Assembly: GCA_009779895.1 (NCBI GenBank)
Contig: WRBB01000015.1
Span: forward strand, 1 to 64,000
Length of the DNA: 64,000 bases
Reading direction: 5' to 3'
From: Lachnospiraceae bacterium
GTDB taxonomy: Bacteria; Bacillota; Clostridia; Lachnospirales; Lachnospiraceae
Shown: one piece after another, positions 31,001 to 38,730 of the stretch
How the letters are laid out: every line of letters starts with the position of its first letter
Numbering within the stretch: position 1 is the stretch's first letter
Notes under the pieces: model-generated
Database searches by the model: none
The model's input: only the letters and a program-made list of their open reading frames with translations
Told to the model about the DNA's origin: nothing
Made by a program: the position numbers and the translations under genes

Positions 31001-34000
31001 GATGCATTGGGCACAAATGGAAGCATTGAGTTCGATGTTTATAAAGGAACAGGAGGTGTATTCGGCGCGACACCGGACGAAAGCCTATATTATCCGGATG
31101 ATTTTATCAATGGTAGAACCATTCTTAATATAAGCGGTGTTTTTGATAGCATTAAGTTGGTGGAAAAATACCATGAGATTCCAAATTATGATTGGACTTT
31201 AAGTTATGATGCCTTGGATGTGCCCGGTCATGTTACGGTAAATTTGGAAGAGGAACCACCGGATTATGTTTTGACTTTAACGGATGTTGAAGATGGGGAT
31301 GTGATTACCCTTGGTTTGACCAATATCTATGAAGTAGCGGATCCGCCTAAGCTGACCGTACGAAAAGAATTTGCCCCAGGTAGTTCATTGGGGTGGGATG
31401 ATATCCATGACAATATCGTGTTTTCAGTGGTTGGTACAGATGAAAGCGGAAACGTGATTTATCTGGATATGATTAGCTTTGCAGACATGATGGCGGCAAT
31501 GAGCAGTAGCAATACCGGAGTTGGTATATTGCAGGAAGATGCCCCCGTTGGTTACTATACGATTACAGAGTATGGACAAAACAATTCTATTGCAGCGAAT
31601 GACCCGCTTCAACATACCCATACCGCCACGGTGACCTTTACTGTGGTAGATGGGTCGGGAGATGTTGCATCAACGACGGGTACGGATGGAAGCGGCAATC
31701 CATATACCACATTCTGGTTGGGTTATGGAGATGATGTGATAGCTACGGTTATCAACAGTTATGTGCGCAGAGCAGGGTTAATCATTGAAAAAGAGATAGT
31801 TGTATATGATGAGCAGGGTGATGTAACGGAAATAACCGTACCGCCGGAGGGAATTGCATTTCTGATTGTAGGTGCATCCGGTCAGGCGTTGGGCACTGCC
31901 CTACAAGTTACTTATGACATGTTTATAGATGGAAAATTTGTTTTGACGGATCTGCCGACGGGTGGTTATTATATCACGGAAACGGGTGGTAATATGACCG
32001 GATTTGACGGTCCTACCGTATCGGTTACGATAAATGATGGAGACGTAAATTTAAGTGATGCGGGTTATTTTGAAATTGCAGACGGCGGAATAGACATGAC
32101 CGTTCATTTTGTCAATGTGTACCAAGAGCAATCCGGTAATATGACCCTTGTAAAGAGTTTTACGGGCTTGCCTGATGGCGTTGATCCCTTGGAATTTGTA
32201 TCGGATATTTCATTTACGATTATTGGTTTTGATTTTAATGATGATTCCATTGTTGTTTTCCGAGAAACAGTATGGTTGAGAGATTTTGTGTATGATGCAA
32301 ACACAGGCACCTATAGCTATGATTTGACGGAACTGCCTTTTGGAATTTATCATATCTATGAAAGCGGCGGTCTTGTGGAGGGAATGTTTAGCCCTAGTTT
32401 GGATTTAGGTTTTGTACCGATTCGTGATGAAAATTTAATCACCATACCGATGACCAATGCTTATACAGAATTGCCGCCTCCAACGAGTCCAAGACTACAG
32501 GTGGTAAAAGTGTTCCATGGTTTGACACCGGATGAAGTCACCAGTTTATTACCGGACTTTGCCATTGACATTTCAGGGCCAAATGACTGGTTTGAAACAG
32601 TTGGAGCGGCCGGCGGCATCTTTGAGGATTTGGAATACGGAGATTATACGATTACGGAACGGAACTATGCGGCAAGTGGGTATAGTGTTGTGACTTCACC
32701 GGAATTACCTTATACGGTCAATTTCCCGGAGGGTCAGACAAACACAGATATCATGGTAGTCATTGATAATACCTATACGGAAGATACCTTTGATTTAACG
32801 ATTCAAAAAACCTTTGTGGGCTTGGATCAAAGTCTCATTCCTACAGATTTTCAATTGATTATAGAAGGACCTCAAAATTATGTTCGTGTGCTTACATTAG
32901 AAGAGGCTTTGGCGGGTGTGACCATTACCGGTTTGTTTTTGGGAGAATATAGAATCCGAGAAAACAACGTTACGGTGCCGGGTTATCATATGGTTTCTAC
33001 CCCTGAGCTACCATATACATTTACGGCAGATGCAACAACAGAAACTATTGTGATTGATATTACCAATACCTACGAGCGGGATAAGGGTAGCCTGACGATT
33101 TATAAGCAGTTTACCGGTTTACCTGCGGGTACGGCAGTTTCTACGATATCGTTCTTGATTATTGGTACTGATGATGATGGAAATGAAATCTATCGAAATA
33201 CGATATTCTATGATCATTTTGTAGATGGAAAATATGTATTAACAGATTTGCCTACCGGAAACTATGTGATTTATGAAAGTGGTGGATATGCCGATGGTTT
33301 TATGCTACTTCTTCCCGGACCATTGGTGGTGACACCGCCGTTATCCACAGATGGTGCAGAGGCTGTGGTGAATATTGAAAATACATATGTAGAGCTTCCT
33401 GCATCTGTAACACCTGCACTTCGGGTCAGAAAAGCATTTCATGGTTTGCTTCCGGGTGAAATACCATCCGGTTTTGCCATTGATGTTTCAGGGCCAAATG
33501 GCTTCTTTGAAACAGTTGGTGTAGGTGGTGGATTCTGGGAGAATTTGGAGCTTGGTGATTATGTGATTCAGGAACGGAATTACGAGATGGATGGCTTTGT
33601 TGTCACAAGTACGCCGGAGTTGCCTTATACGGTGCATATTACAGAGGAAGATGACAATATTATGGTGACCATCGACAATTTCTATACGGAGCCACCCACA
33701 CAACCACCAACAGAGCCACCAACAGAACCACCGACAACCCCGATAACGGAGCCACCAACAGAGCCGCCGACAACCCCGGTAACGGAGCCACCAACAGAGC
33801 CGGTAACAGAACCGCCAACGACCCCGGCAACGGAGCCACCAACGAATCCGGCAACGGTTCCTCCAACGACACCGCCGACATCACCGGGTACTCCAAAACC
33901 ACCTGACTCAGAGATTCCGGATGCCGGAGACCACTTGCAGATACGTGGGTACATAGCACTGCTGCTTGCTGGAATTGGTTTGATGAGTGGAGTTGGGGTA

Positions 34001-34033
34001 TATGCTTATAAGTACAGAAGAAAGAAACGATAA
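28085..34033 (+). CDS. Giant surface protein: VWA domain, about nine Cna-B-like modules, wall/membrane anchor
   Basis: A 1,982-aa secreted protein. A signal peptide (residues 1 to about 31) is followed by a von Willebrand A domain with a complete MIDAS: D134-V-S-G-S138, the GGTPTQRG threonine and D290 in TDGQP. About nine beta-rich Cna-B-like modules cover about residues 815-1865, many opening with a x-L-x-x-x-K-x-F-x-G-L strand and closing with x-N-x-Y. A Pro/Thr/Glu linker (about 1868-1938), an IPDAG sorting-like motif (1944-1948), a membrane helix and a YRRKKR tail end it. Such proteins are pilus-tip adhesins or surface adhesins. The start is ATG 28085 after GGGGG. A C9 run sits in the signal-peptide codons. 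No sortase gene is in the window. Confidence 0.92.
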   Translation: MKKHRFLSVLLVLILLCSIPPPIASLVRAADIQSAMATATPFSTVFEMVSDPDTSIPTWSNTVDPTTGTPIENGRIWTDKSVNVVSAPIFDASGKPTDAVMAAEDEFLVTLSALSQSYTVEALIEPSDTVFVIDVSGSMTTLVGTSGRSRIAVVVDALNEAIGMLMTANPNNRVAVVAFGGHQVSGANVSQIFDVLPLARYSATNNGFFTMSGTTTVNFTGAMVPGSLANTNGFTAVMPSFTVEGGTPTQRGIYRGAKILLDNNDTTYTTTVGTDTYTLIRRPNIILMTDGQPTYGWTDYRFSTAASDTDTGLDSGNGTTSDLGLALLTVLTASYMKQQTHDHYYGGDPSQSTRTVGFYTIGLGDTSDIINATLDPYGDSTTAGSVNADLINQSLSNVNYNMRVLLDSFSQGNTISVPVLNKNSSTQRTLKQIQNYSAIITTDYADMYFSATDVSELADAFHQIAQQIVSQGSYTTLLPGETGASDADFDGYLIFSDVLGQYMEFRELTGFWYDNVKFTVDTLASALEAGDAAAIDKYVTVMLQQQAYQSDGTLMTDAEVRDFISSNVAAGQASPMKYYADVDRNFVSSFFDSTGNPIDPSTLTNAVTVVERYMVEGAVTNPVTNQPTDMIYMAFHVVTILEDGIYPEVYSDGIRLRRSLQAGDHLVRWYIPASLIPQRTVTSVKDANNVPTGEIQIVEAAPIRAIYSVGMDIESIYAGLSPAYTGTARYQVSGREAYYLYTNRWLSPSGFSNATDAFFMPGAVSPYYFEETRLYSERTQTLKATNTTQTSPTSFYPRYFTINPVVQVHELGNNGRLVLDTTSLTVLKEWDAALGDLIVPVYVQLYDGDGNPVGSPIELDPASTNATTNATGGIELMYTWENLPLYALTPDAAGNAVLMSYTVVEGSYDGGVFTPFGPGNEPPWIVIDFPPRWDDASGTWEDAQIFNIAEVPDQRIIVLEKNFEGLTSQQVLDALGTNGSIEFDVYKGTGGVFGATPDESLYYPDDFINGRTILNISGVFDSIKLVEKYHEIPNYDWTLSYDALDVPGHVTVNLEEEPPDYVLTLTDVEDGDVITLGLTNIYEVADPPKLTVRKEFAPGSSLGWDDIHDNIVFSVVGTDESGNVIYLDMISFADMMAAMSSSNTGVGILQEDAPVGYYTITEYGQNNSIAANDPLQHTHTATVTFTVVDGSGDVASTTGTDGSGNPYTTFWLGYGDDVIATVINSYVRRAGLIIEKEIVVYDEQGDVTEITVPPEGIAFLIVGASGQALGTALQVTYDMFIDGKFVLTDLPTGGYYITETGGNMTGFDGPTVSVTINDGDVNLSDAGYFEIADGGIDMTVHFVNVYQEQSGNMTLVKSFTGLPDGVDPLEFVSDISFTIIGFDFNDDSIVVFRETVWLRDFVYDANTGTYSYDLTELPFGIYHIYESGGLVEGMFSPSLDLGFVPIRDENLITIPMTNAYTELPPPTSPRLQVVKVFHGLTPDEVTSLLPDFAIDISGPNDWFETVGAAGGIFEDLEYGDYTITERNYAASGYSVVTSPELPYTVNFPEGQTNTDIMVVIDNTYTEDTFDLTIQKTFVGLDQSLIPTDFQLIIEGPQNYVRVLTLEEALAGVTITGLFLGEYRIRENNVTVPGYHMVSTPELPYTFTADATTETIVIDITNTYERDKGSLTIYKQFTGLPAGTAVSTISFLIIGTDDDGNEIYRNTIFYDHFVDGKYVLTDLPTGNYVIYESGGYADGFMLLLPGPLVVTPPLSTDGAEAVVNIENTYVELPASVTPALRVRKAFHGLLPGEIPSGFAIDVSGPNGFFETVGVGGGFWENLELGDYVIQERNYEMDGFVVTSTPELPYTVHITEEDDNIMVTIDNFYTEPPTQPPTEPPTEPPTTPITEPPTEPPTTPVTEPPTEPVTEPPTTPATEPPTNPATVPPTTPPTSPGTPKPPDSEIPDAGDHLQIRGYIALLLAGIGLMSGVGVYAYKYRRKKR
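28141..28149 (+). repeat. C9 homopolymer in signal-peptide codons
   Basis: Nine consecutive C bases encode part of Ile-Pro-Pro-Pro near residues 19-22 of the large surface protein. In an AT-rich gene such a run is unexpected, and slippage by one or two bases would shift the frame and abolish the protein. Confidence 0.9.
33700..33895 (+). repeat. Pro/Thr/Glu-coding imperfect tandem repeat
   Basis: Degenerate copies of CCACCAACAGAGCC and CCGACAACCCCGGTAACGGA units encode PPTEPPTxP linkers of the surface protein. The repeat number may vary between strains by recombination or slippage. Confidence 0.85.
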
Positions 34034-34067
34034 ACTTGCAAAAAGAAATACAGAAGAAACAATAGAA

Positions 34068-34110
34068 AGTGGGTAGTATGGTTTGCTTGAACCATACTAC
34101 CCACTGTTTT
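34068..34110. terminator. Strong terminator after the surface-protein gene
   Basis: AGTGGGTAGTATGGTT (34068-34083) and its exact complement (34090-34105) form a 16-bp stem with a six-base loop, followed by GTTTT. Confidence 0.85.
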
Positions 34111-34187
34111 GGTGTGCCTCCTTTGTCCTTTGATTGCTTTTCTTTACCCTGTGGGATATAATACTATCAATGGAAAAGCGATTCGAT

Positions 34188-35168
34188 TTAGTAATTATAT
34201 TTCACTTGATAATTGGTACCATCTCCGATGACAGAGCTTAAATCACGGCCATCTTGGGTACTGCTGGCGGCAAAGGTGGGATCTATGAGGGTCCAGTTTT
34301 GCCCATCAAATTGTATGAGTTTGTCAACCCAGCCGATTTCGTCTACAAAGCAACTAATCCAAGCATGGTAGGTCTCGCCTGCATAACCAACTTCCAGTTT
34401 GGTTGGTATGCGTTGTGAACGTAGCATGGCAGACATCAAGGAGGCATAGTCAAAGCAAATGCCCTTTTTTGTTTCTAGGGTTTCATTGATATCAGGGGTA
34501 TAGCCAAATTGTACTCCATTTTCCACTTTTTCATAATCATAACTGATGTTTTCTATGACAAAGTTATAAACGCTTGCAATAACATCTAAGTCAGAATAAC
34601 AATCGGCAGCAAGGACTTCTGCTTTGGCAACGGCTTCGCTGTCGGCAGTAAAGTTTACATAATTGTTTGGATATAAAAATGGTAAAAACGCATCTGTAAG
34701 GGTAACATCAATGGTTTCCGTGAAAATGACGGCATACAGGTCATTTTCGATATCAGCAGCTTCATAAAGTGTAATGGTATAATTGCCGGTACCACCGGGT
34801 AAGGGGTAAGTAACATATTCATTATATTTGGTAACCAAATAGGTATAAACGGTTTCATTGGGAAGCGCAATCTGTAGTTTTACTTTTTCATTGTCTCCTT
34901 TGTACTGTACCATAACATAACCTTGGTCGCTGTTGGAAACATCAATGCGATAAAGTTCTGCTTCAAAGACTGTTGTGCCGGAGGAGTCAGGCACTAAAAC
35001 CTCAGGCGTTGCATCACGAAGAGGCCCCGTAGGTTCGGCACTTTGCGCAGGCGTATTTGCTGAAGTGGATTGTGGGTTGTCGGATGGGGTGGATGGTTGT
35101 GTTGTTTGTTGTCCGCAACCACCCAAGGCAAATAGAAGAATTAAAATAAAAACAAGTCGTTTTTTCAT
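34188..35168 (-). CDS. Transglutaminase-like lipoprotein
   Basis: A 326-aa exported lipoprotein. The lipobox is LGGC (Cys18), followed by a Ser/Thr/Pro/Gln-rich spacer to about residue 50, a beta-rich region (about 65-160) and a transglutaminase/protease-like core with an intact triad: C238 in KGICFDYA, H268 in YHAW and D296 in IDPTF. Such domains act as proteases, transamidases or peptide-binding scaffolds outside the cell. It is convergent with the giant surface protein and divergent from the regulator; crosslinking or trimming that protein is conceivable but not shown. An extended -10 promoter is at 35221-35229. Confidence 0.88.
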   Translation of the reverse strand: MKKRLVFILILLFALGGCGQQTTQPSTPSDNPQSTSANTPAQSAEPTGPLRDATPEVLVPDSSGTTVFEAELYRIDVSNSDQGYVMVQYKGDNEKVKLQIALPNETVYTYLVTKYNEYVTYPLPGGTGNYTITLYEAADIENDLYAVIFTETIDVTLTDAFLPFLYPNNYVNFTADSEAVAKAEVLAADCYSDLDVIASVYNFVIENISYDYEKVENGVQFGYTPDINETLETKKGICFDYASLMSAMLRSQRIPTKLEVGYAGETYHAWISCFVDEIGWVDKLIQFDGQNWTLIDPTFAASSTQDGRDLSSVIGDGTNYQVKYNY

Positions 35169-35220
35169 ATCCGCCTCCTTATATATTTAAACAGCAAAAA
35201 ACAGTAAGGTTATTAGTTTG

Positions 35221-35229
35221 ATTATATCA
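35221..35229 (-). promoter_or_regulatory. Promoter of the transglutaminase-like gene
   Basis: The minus strand reads TGATATAAT, an extended -10, about 55 bases upstream of the start at 35168. No clear -35 is seen. Confidence 0.45.
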
Positions 35230-35290
35230 TACAAACGACAGCATTTAAAGACAATTCCACAATAAAAGAGTAATATGAGGGGGCAACATC

Positions 35291-36496
35291 ATGAAAAGCT
35301 TTGCAAATGAGCAAACAACATTTTATATTGAATTATTTAATCAATTCTGCATATCCGGTGCAGGAAAAAGTTTGAATGAAGATGAGATGCATTCGAAAAT
35401 GCTTGTTAAGTTGTTTGTTTATATGTATTGTCATAAAAACAAAAAGATTTCCATCGGTGAGTTGGTGGATGCTTTGTGGGATACGGATAGTGTGAATCCG
35501 GCAGGTGCTTTGAAAAATCTGGTGTACCGTTTGCGGATGCTGTTAAAGCAGGTGTGGCCGGAGTATGAATTTATCATCGCACATCGTGGCTCCTATATTT
35601 GGAACCATGAGGTAAGCTCCATTTCGGATGGGGAGTTATTGGATGATAAATATGAATCTGGTTTGCGTGCAAAGGATTCAGAGGAAAAATTGGCTCATTT
35701 TCTGGAGGCCATAGCGTTATATAGGGGTAAGTTCTTACCCAAAATGGATGGAGAGCAGTGGGTTATTCCACGGTCAGCCCATTATCATTCTATGTATTTA
35801 TCTATTGTAAAGGCTGCTGCGGCTATTTTGGATGAATGGGAGCGATATGAGCAGATGGAGCATATTTGCCATTTGGCTTTACAGGTAGATCAACTGAGTG
35901 AAACATTGCATTATTATTTTATCAAGGCTTTGTTGTGCCAAAATAAAATAAAGGTGGCAGAGGTTCATTATAAAAAGGCCGTAGAGTTGCTTTATGACAA
36001 TTTGGGGATATCTCCATCGGAAGAATTGGCAAATTTGTATGCGGATTTTTTGAAAGAAACTCGTAATCGTCAAGATGATTTAGGTTTGATTCAGCAAGAA
36101 TTAAGCGAGAGCTCCCACCAAGGATCGTTTTTGTGTGAGTTTGGTATGTTTCGTAAAACCTATCATTTGGAGCAGGTACGAGCGGAGCGATTTGGTATTT
36201 CTATGTTTCTTGCTTTGATTACTGTGGAGCCAATCTGGGAAATTGCCGTAGATTCGCCGGCATATTTAAAGATAATCAAAGAGGGAATGGCGTATTTGGA
36301 GCAGGTACTTTTAGAACGTTTGCGTTCGGGGGATGTGGTTTCCCGCTATAGTGTTTGCCAATATATCGTGTTGCTGCCCTCTTGCCAATATGAAACGGCA
36401 AAAATGGTGATGAAACGAATTGATACAGGTTTTTGCCAATCTTATAAGAAAAAAACAAAAGCCAAATTAAGTTATAAATTGGATGAAATTCGGTAA
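35291..36496 (+). CDS. BTAD/SARP-like transcriptional regulator with degenerate cyclase-like C-terminus
   Basis: A 401-aa regulator. Residues about 10-105 look like an OmpR/SARP winged helix (LVDALWDTD, then AGALKNLVYRLR and IIAHRGSYIW). Residues about 112-260 form an all-helical bacterial transcriptional activator domain (TPR-like, with YRGKFLP and NLGISPSEEL). From about 272 the protein changes character: FRKTYHLEQVRAERFGISMF and RSGDVVSRYSVCQYIVLLP resemble a GGDEF-type cyclase fold in which the GGDEF residues are replaced by SVCQY. The start is ATG 35291 after GAGGGGG. It leads a three-gene cluster with two small paralogous proteins and lies beside the adhesin and the transglutaminase-like genes, its possible targets. 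Confidence 0.82.
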   Translation: MKSFANEQTTFYIELFNQFCISGAGKSLNEDEMHSKMLVKLFVYMYCHKNKKISIGELVDALWDTDSVNPAGALKNLVYRLRMLLKQVWPEYEFIIAHRGSYIWNHEVSSISDGELLDDKYESGLRAKDSEEKLAHFLEAIALYRGKFLPKMDGEQWVIPRSAHYHSMYLSIVKAAAAILDEWERYEQMEHICHLALQVDQLSETLHYYFIKALLCQNKIKVAEVHYKKAVELLYDNLGISPSEELANLYADFLKETRNRQDDLGLIQQELSESSHQGSFLCEFGMFRKTYHLEQVRAERFGISMFLALITVEPIWEIAVDSPAYLKIIKEGMAYLEQVLLERLRSGDVVSRYSVCQYIVLLPSCQYETAKMVMKRIDTGFCQSYKKKTKAKLSYKLDEIR

Positions 36497-36508
36497 GGGG
36501 GAAGTAGG

Positions 36509-36943
36509 ATGCGAGAATATACGGCAACCTGTGTGCGGCTCTGTATTGATTGTTTTGATGATGAAAATTTACAGGGTAAGGTTTATGGCATTGCTTTGGA
36601 ACATGCCTTGGCATTTACTTGTTTGATTGATTTTGTATCAAAATTGGATGAGGCTTATAATTTGATTGGTCGTCCTCAGCCTTTTCATGTGATTCGTAGT
36701 TTTCAAGAAGAAAAAAAATACCAATCTTATCAAGGTAATCCCAAGCAGTATTATAGTTCCCGGGAGATACAGGAAAAAAAGGGGCGGTTATTGACGGTAG
36801 ATTTGACCATGCAAACGAGAAAAGGTGCGGAGTGGCAAGGTGTATTCAAATCGACAGAGGGTAAATGGTTGGGCACATTTCAAACCACGATGGAATGTGT
36901 GAAGTTGCTTAAAAAATTCACGGTTCCTGTGACTGATTTGTGA
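36509..36943 (+). CDS. Small protein with WQG...STxE-type motif (longer paralog)
   Basis: A 144-aa soluble protein that I do not recognise. The N-terminal two-thirds contains EYTATCVRLCIDCF and a segment LQGKVYGIALEHALAFTC. The C-terminal ~45 residues contain WQG (109-111) and F124-QTTM-E129-CVKLL, which align without gaps with the protein at 36996-37187: WQG to F is 15 residues in both. The start is ATG 36509 after GGGGGAAG. It follows the BTAD regulator by 12 bases, so it is co-transcribed. Binding to the regulator or to a shared ligand is a guess. Confidence 0.75.
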   Translation: MREYTATCVRLCIDCFDDENLQGKVYGIALEHALAFTCLIDFVSKLDEAYNLIGRPQPFHVIRSFQEEKKYQSYQGNPKQYYSSREIQEKKGRLLTVDLTMQTRKGAEWQGVFKSTEGKWLGTFQTTMECVKLLKKFTVPVTDL

Positions 36944-36995
36944 CGGTAAGTTGCTATACTGTTATTATAAAACAATAGGGGAGAGGAGAATTGTT

Positions 36996-37187
36996 ATGGG
37001 AGAGAGAATGATAAGTGCCAAAGACAAGACTTTTATCATTGAAATTAAGGATACGCAAAACGGAACTTGGCAAGGGGTGATTACGTGGACCAAGGACAAT
37101 CAAAAATTGGCTTTTCGTAGTACCTTAGAGTTGATTCGCCTGTTGGATTCTGCAATCGAAACAAATGAGGAAGTACAGAGTTGGTAG
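36996..37187 (+). CDS. Small protein with WQG...STxE-type motif (short paralog)
   Basis: A 63-aa protein (MGERMISAKDKTFIIEIKD) that is almost entirely the shared module: WQG at residues 25-27 and F40-RSTL-E45-LIRLL at 40-50, matching the neighbour at 36509-36943 with the same spacing. The start is ATG 36996 after GGGGAGAGGAG; a frame open further upstream lacks a ribosome site. It ends just before a strong terminator, so it closes the regulator cluster. Predicted as a small beta-sheet plus helix. Function unknown. Confidence 0.75.
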   Translation: MGERMISAKDKTFIIEIKDTQNGTWQGVITWTKDNQKLAFRSTLELIRLLDSAIETNEEVQSW

Positions 37188-37199
37188 ATATTGCATTTT

Positions 37200-37222
37200 A
37201 AGAGCCGAAAGGCTCTTTTTTT
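37200..37222 (+). terminator. Terminator of the regulator cluster
   Basis: AAGAGCC, GAAA loop, GGCTCTT and a T run: a classic stable tetraloop terminator. Confidence 0.9.
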
Positions 37223-37227
37223 GCGTC

Positions 37228-37256
37228 TTGCGTAAGACCGGGAATTGCGATAAAAT
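37228..37256 (+). promoter_or_regulatory. Promoter of the carboxypeptidase gene
   Basis: TTGCGT (37228-37233), 17 bases, TAAAAT (37251-37256), about 40 bases upstream of the ATG at 37295 and directly after the terminator. Confidence 0.5.
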
Positions 37257-37294
37257 TAGTATAGTGCGTGAACGTAAGAGAATGAGAGTATTAT

Positions 37295-38722
37295 ATGAAA
37301 ATAAAAAAGCAAATCTGTGGTTTTGTTGCGTTTGTTTTATTGTTGTCTCAAGTTGCGATGATAACAAAGGCAGAAGAAGAGTTGCCTGAGGGGCAAACAT
37401 TAGAAGAAATCATGGAAGAAAAAGAAAGGATTCGACAAGAATCTTTTGATACGCCGCCGGAGACAAATCGCATTGCAGACTGGCCGGAGGGCCCTCATAT
37501 ATATGGGCATGCAGCGATTTTGATGGAGATGAACAGTGGGGCGATTTTATATGCCAAACGGGCAGAGCAGCGGTTTTATCCGGCGAGTATTACGAAGCTG
37601 CTGACGACTTTGGTGGCTTTGGAAAATAGCAACTTAGAGGATGTGATTGTTTTTTCTGAAGAAAGCATTGCCTTTTTACAGTGGGATTATGCACACATTT
37701 CTGTACAACCGGGAGAAGAGCTGACCATGGAGCAGGCACTGTATGCCTTGTTGTTGGCATCGGCCAATGAAGTGGGTTATGGTATTGCCGAAACCATTGG
37801 TACGGCCATGGGCGGCGATCATGATACATTTTTGGAGCAGATGAATACACGCGCTCAGGAAATCGGAGCGATGCATTCCCATTGGTCAAATGCCCATGGA
37901 TTGCATGGTGCAGATCATTATACCACCGCTTATGATATGGCTTTGATTATGGCAGAATTATATCAAAATCCTGCATTTTTGCATTTTATGAGCTGTTTGG
38001 AATATAAAATTCCGGAGACCAACAAAACGGAAGAAGAGCGGTTTTTATTTCAAAACCATCAGATGCTTTGGCCGGAAAACTATTGGCACCACCCTTATGT
38101 GACAGGTGGTAAGACCGGTTTTACCAATCAGGCAGGTACCACGTTGGTGACTACGGCAGATAACGAAACAATGCAATTGGTGGCAGTGGTTTTGCATGAT
38201 TATGGTGTTCAGGTTTATAATAGTACAGCGGCATTGCTTGATTATGGATTTGACAATTTTGTTCCATTTCGATTAGATGAAACAGGGGAAGATGAATTTA
38301 TTCAAGCATTTCTCGATCCGGATGCGGTGATTGTATTGCCTCGCGGCATGGAGTTTGACCGGGTGGAGCGTAAGATTGTGTTAAAGGAAGAAGGAGACTT
38401 GGCAGGACGGGCCTACTACAGCTTTGCGGGCCAGATGTTAGGTGTGGCGGATGTGATTGTAACCCAAGCTTTTTTGGAGAGCTTGTTGGTAGAAGAGATA
38501 GAGGAAGAAGATGCGTTGCTTGCAGAGATTTATCCATATCCCAGGGGAGATATTGCAGATGACCAGGAAGTTATTTATCGAACATTGCCTATCTTTGTGA
38601 TTGTGATTGCCCTTGGGGCGATTGTGCTATTTTTTATGATATTGGTGGTTTTGGTACGGCGCAAAAGAGAGTTGGCTCGTATCAAAAGACAACTCAACAA
38701 GCAAATAATTGAAAGGAAGTAA
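37295..38722 (+). CDS. D-alanyl-D-alanine carboxypeptidase (DacF-like)
   Basis: A 475-aa low-molecular-weight penicillin-binding protein. A signal peptide (residues 1-26) is followed by a serine-peptidase S11 domain with S98-I-T-K101, S156-A-N158 and K273-T-G. After a C-terminal beta domain there is a membrane helix (about 430-452) with a basic tail (RRKRELARIKRQ). It trims terminal D-Ala from peptidoglycan stem peptides. The membrane anchor at the C-terminus, rather than an amphipathic helix, fits DacF-like enzymes. It precedes ileS by eight bases. Confidence 0.93.
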   Translation: MKIKKQICGFVAFVLLLSQVAMITKAEEELPEGQTLEEIMEEKERIRQESFDTPPETNRIADWPEGPHIYGHAAILMEMNSGAILYAKRAEQRFYPASITKLLTTLVALENSNLEDVIVFSEESIAFLQWDYAHISVQPGEELTMEQALYALLLASANEVGYGIAETIGTAMGGDHDTFLEQMNTRAQEIGAMHSHWSNAHGLHGADHYTTAYDMALIMAELYQNPAFLHFMSCLEYKIPETNKTEEERFLFQNHQMLWPENYWHHPYVTGGKTGFTNQAGTTLVTTADNETMQLVAVVLHDYGVQVYNSTAALLDYGFDNFVPFRLDETGEDEFIQAFLDPDAVIVLPRGMEFDRVERKIVLKEEGDLAGRAYYSFAGQMLGVADVIVTQAFLESLLVEEIEEEDALLAEIYPYPRGDIADDQEVIYRTLPIFVIVIALGAIVLFFMILVVLVRRKRELARIKRQLNKQIIERK

Positions 38723-38730
38723 ATAGATCA

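Noticed and set aside
33700-33895. Short repeats resembling a CRISPR array
   Set aside because: The units are in frame, encode PPTEP linkers and have no unique spacers of constant length; no cas gene is present.
33660-33959. Leftward frames rich in GGSVGGSVTG opposite the adhesin linker
   Set aside because: They are the mirror of the Pro/Thr-coding repeats on the other strand, with no ribosome site or known family.
26074-37187. A genomic island with integrase or transposase
   Set aside because: The region is accessory-like and starts next to tRNA-Arg, but no integrase, transposase or flanking direct repeat was found.
38723-38730. T-box leader before ileS
   Set aside because: Only eight bases separate ileS from the upstream gene; the same holds for serS with 23 bases.
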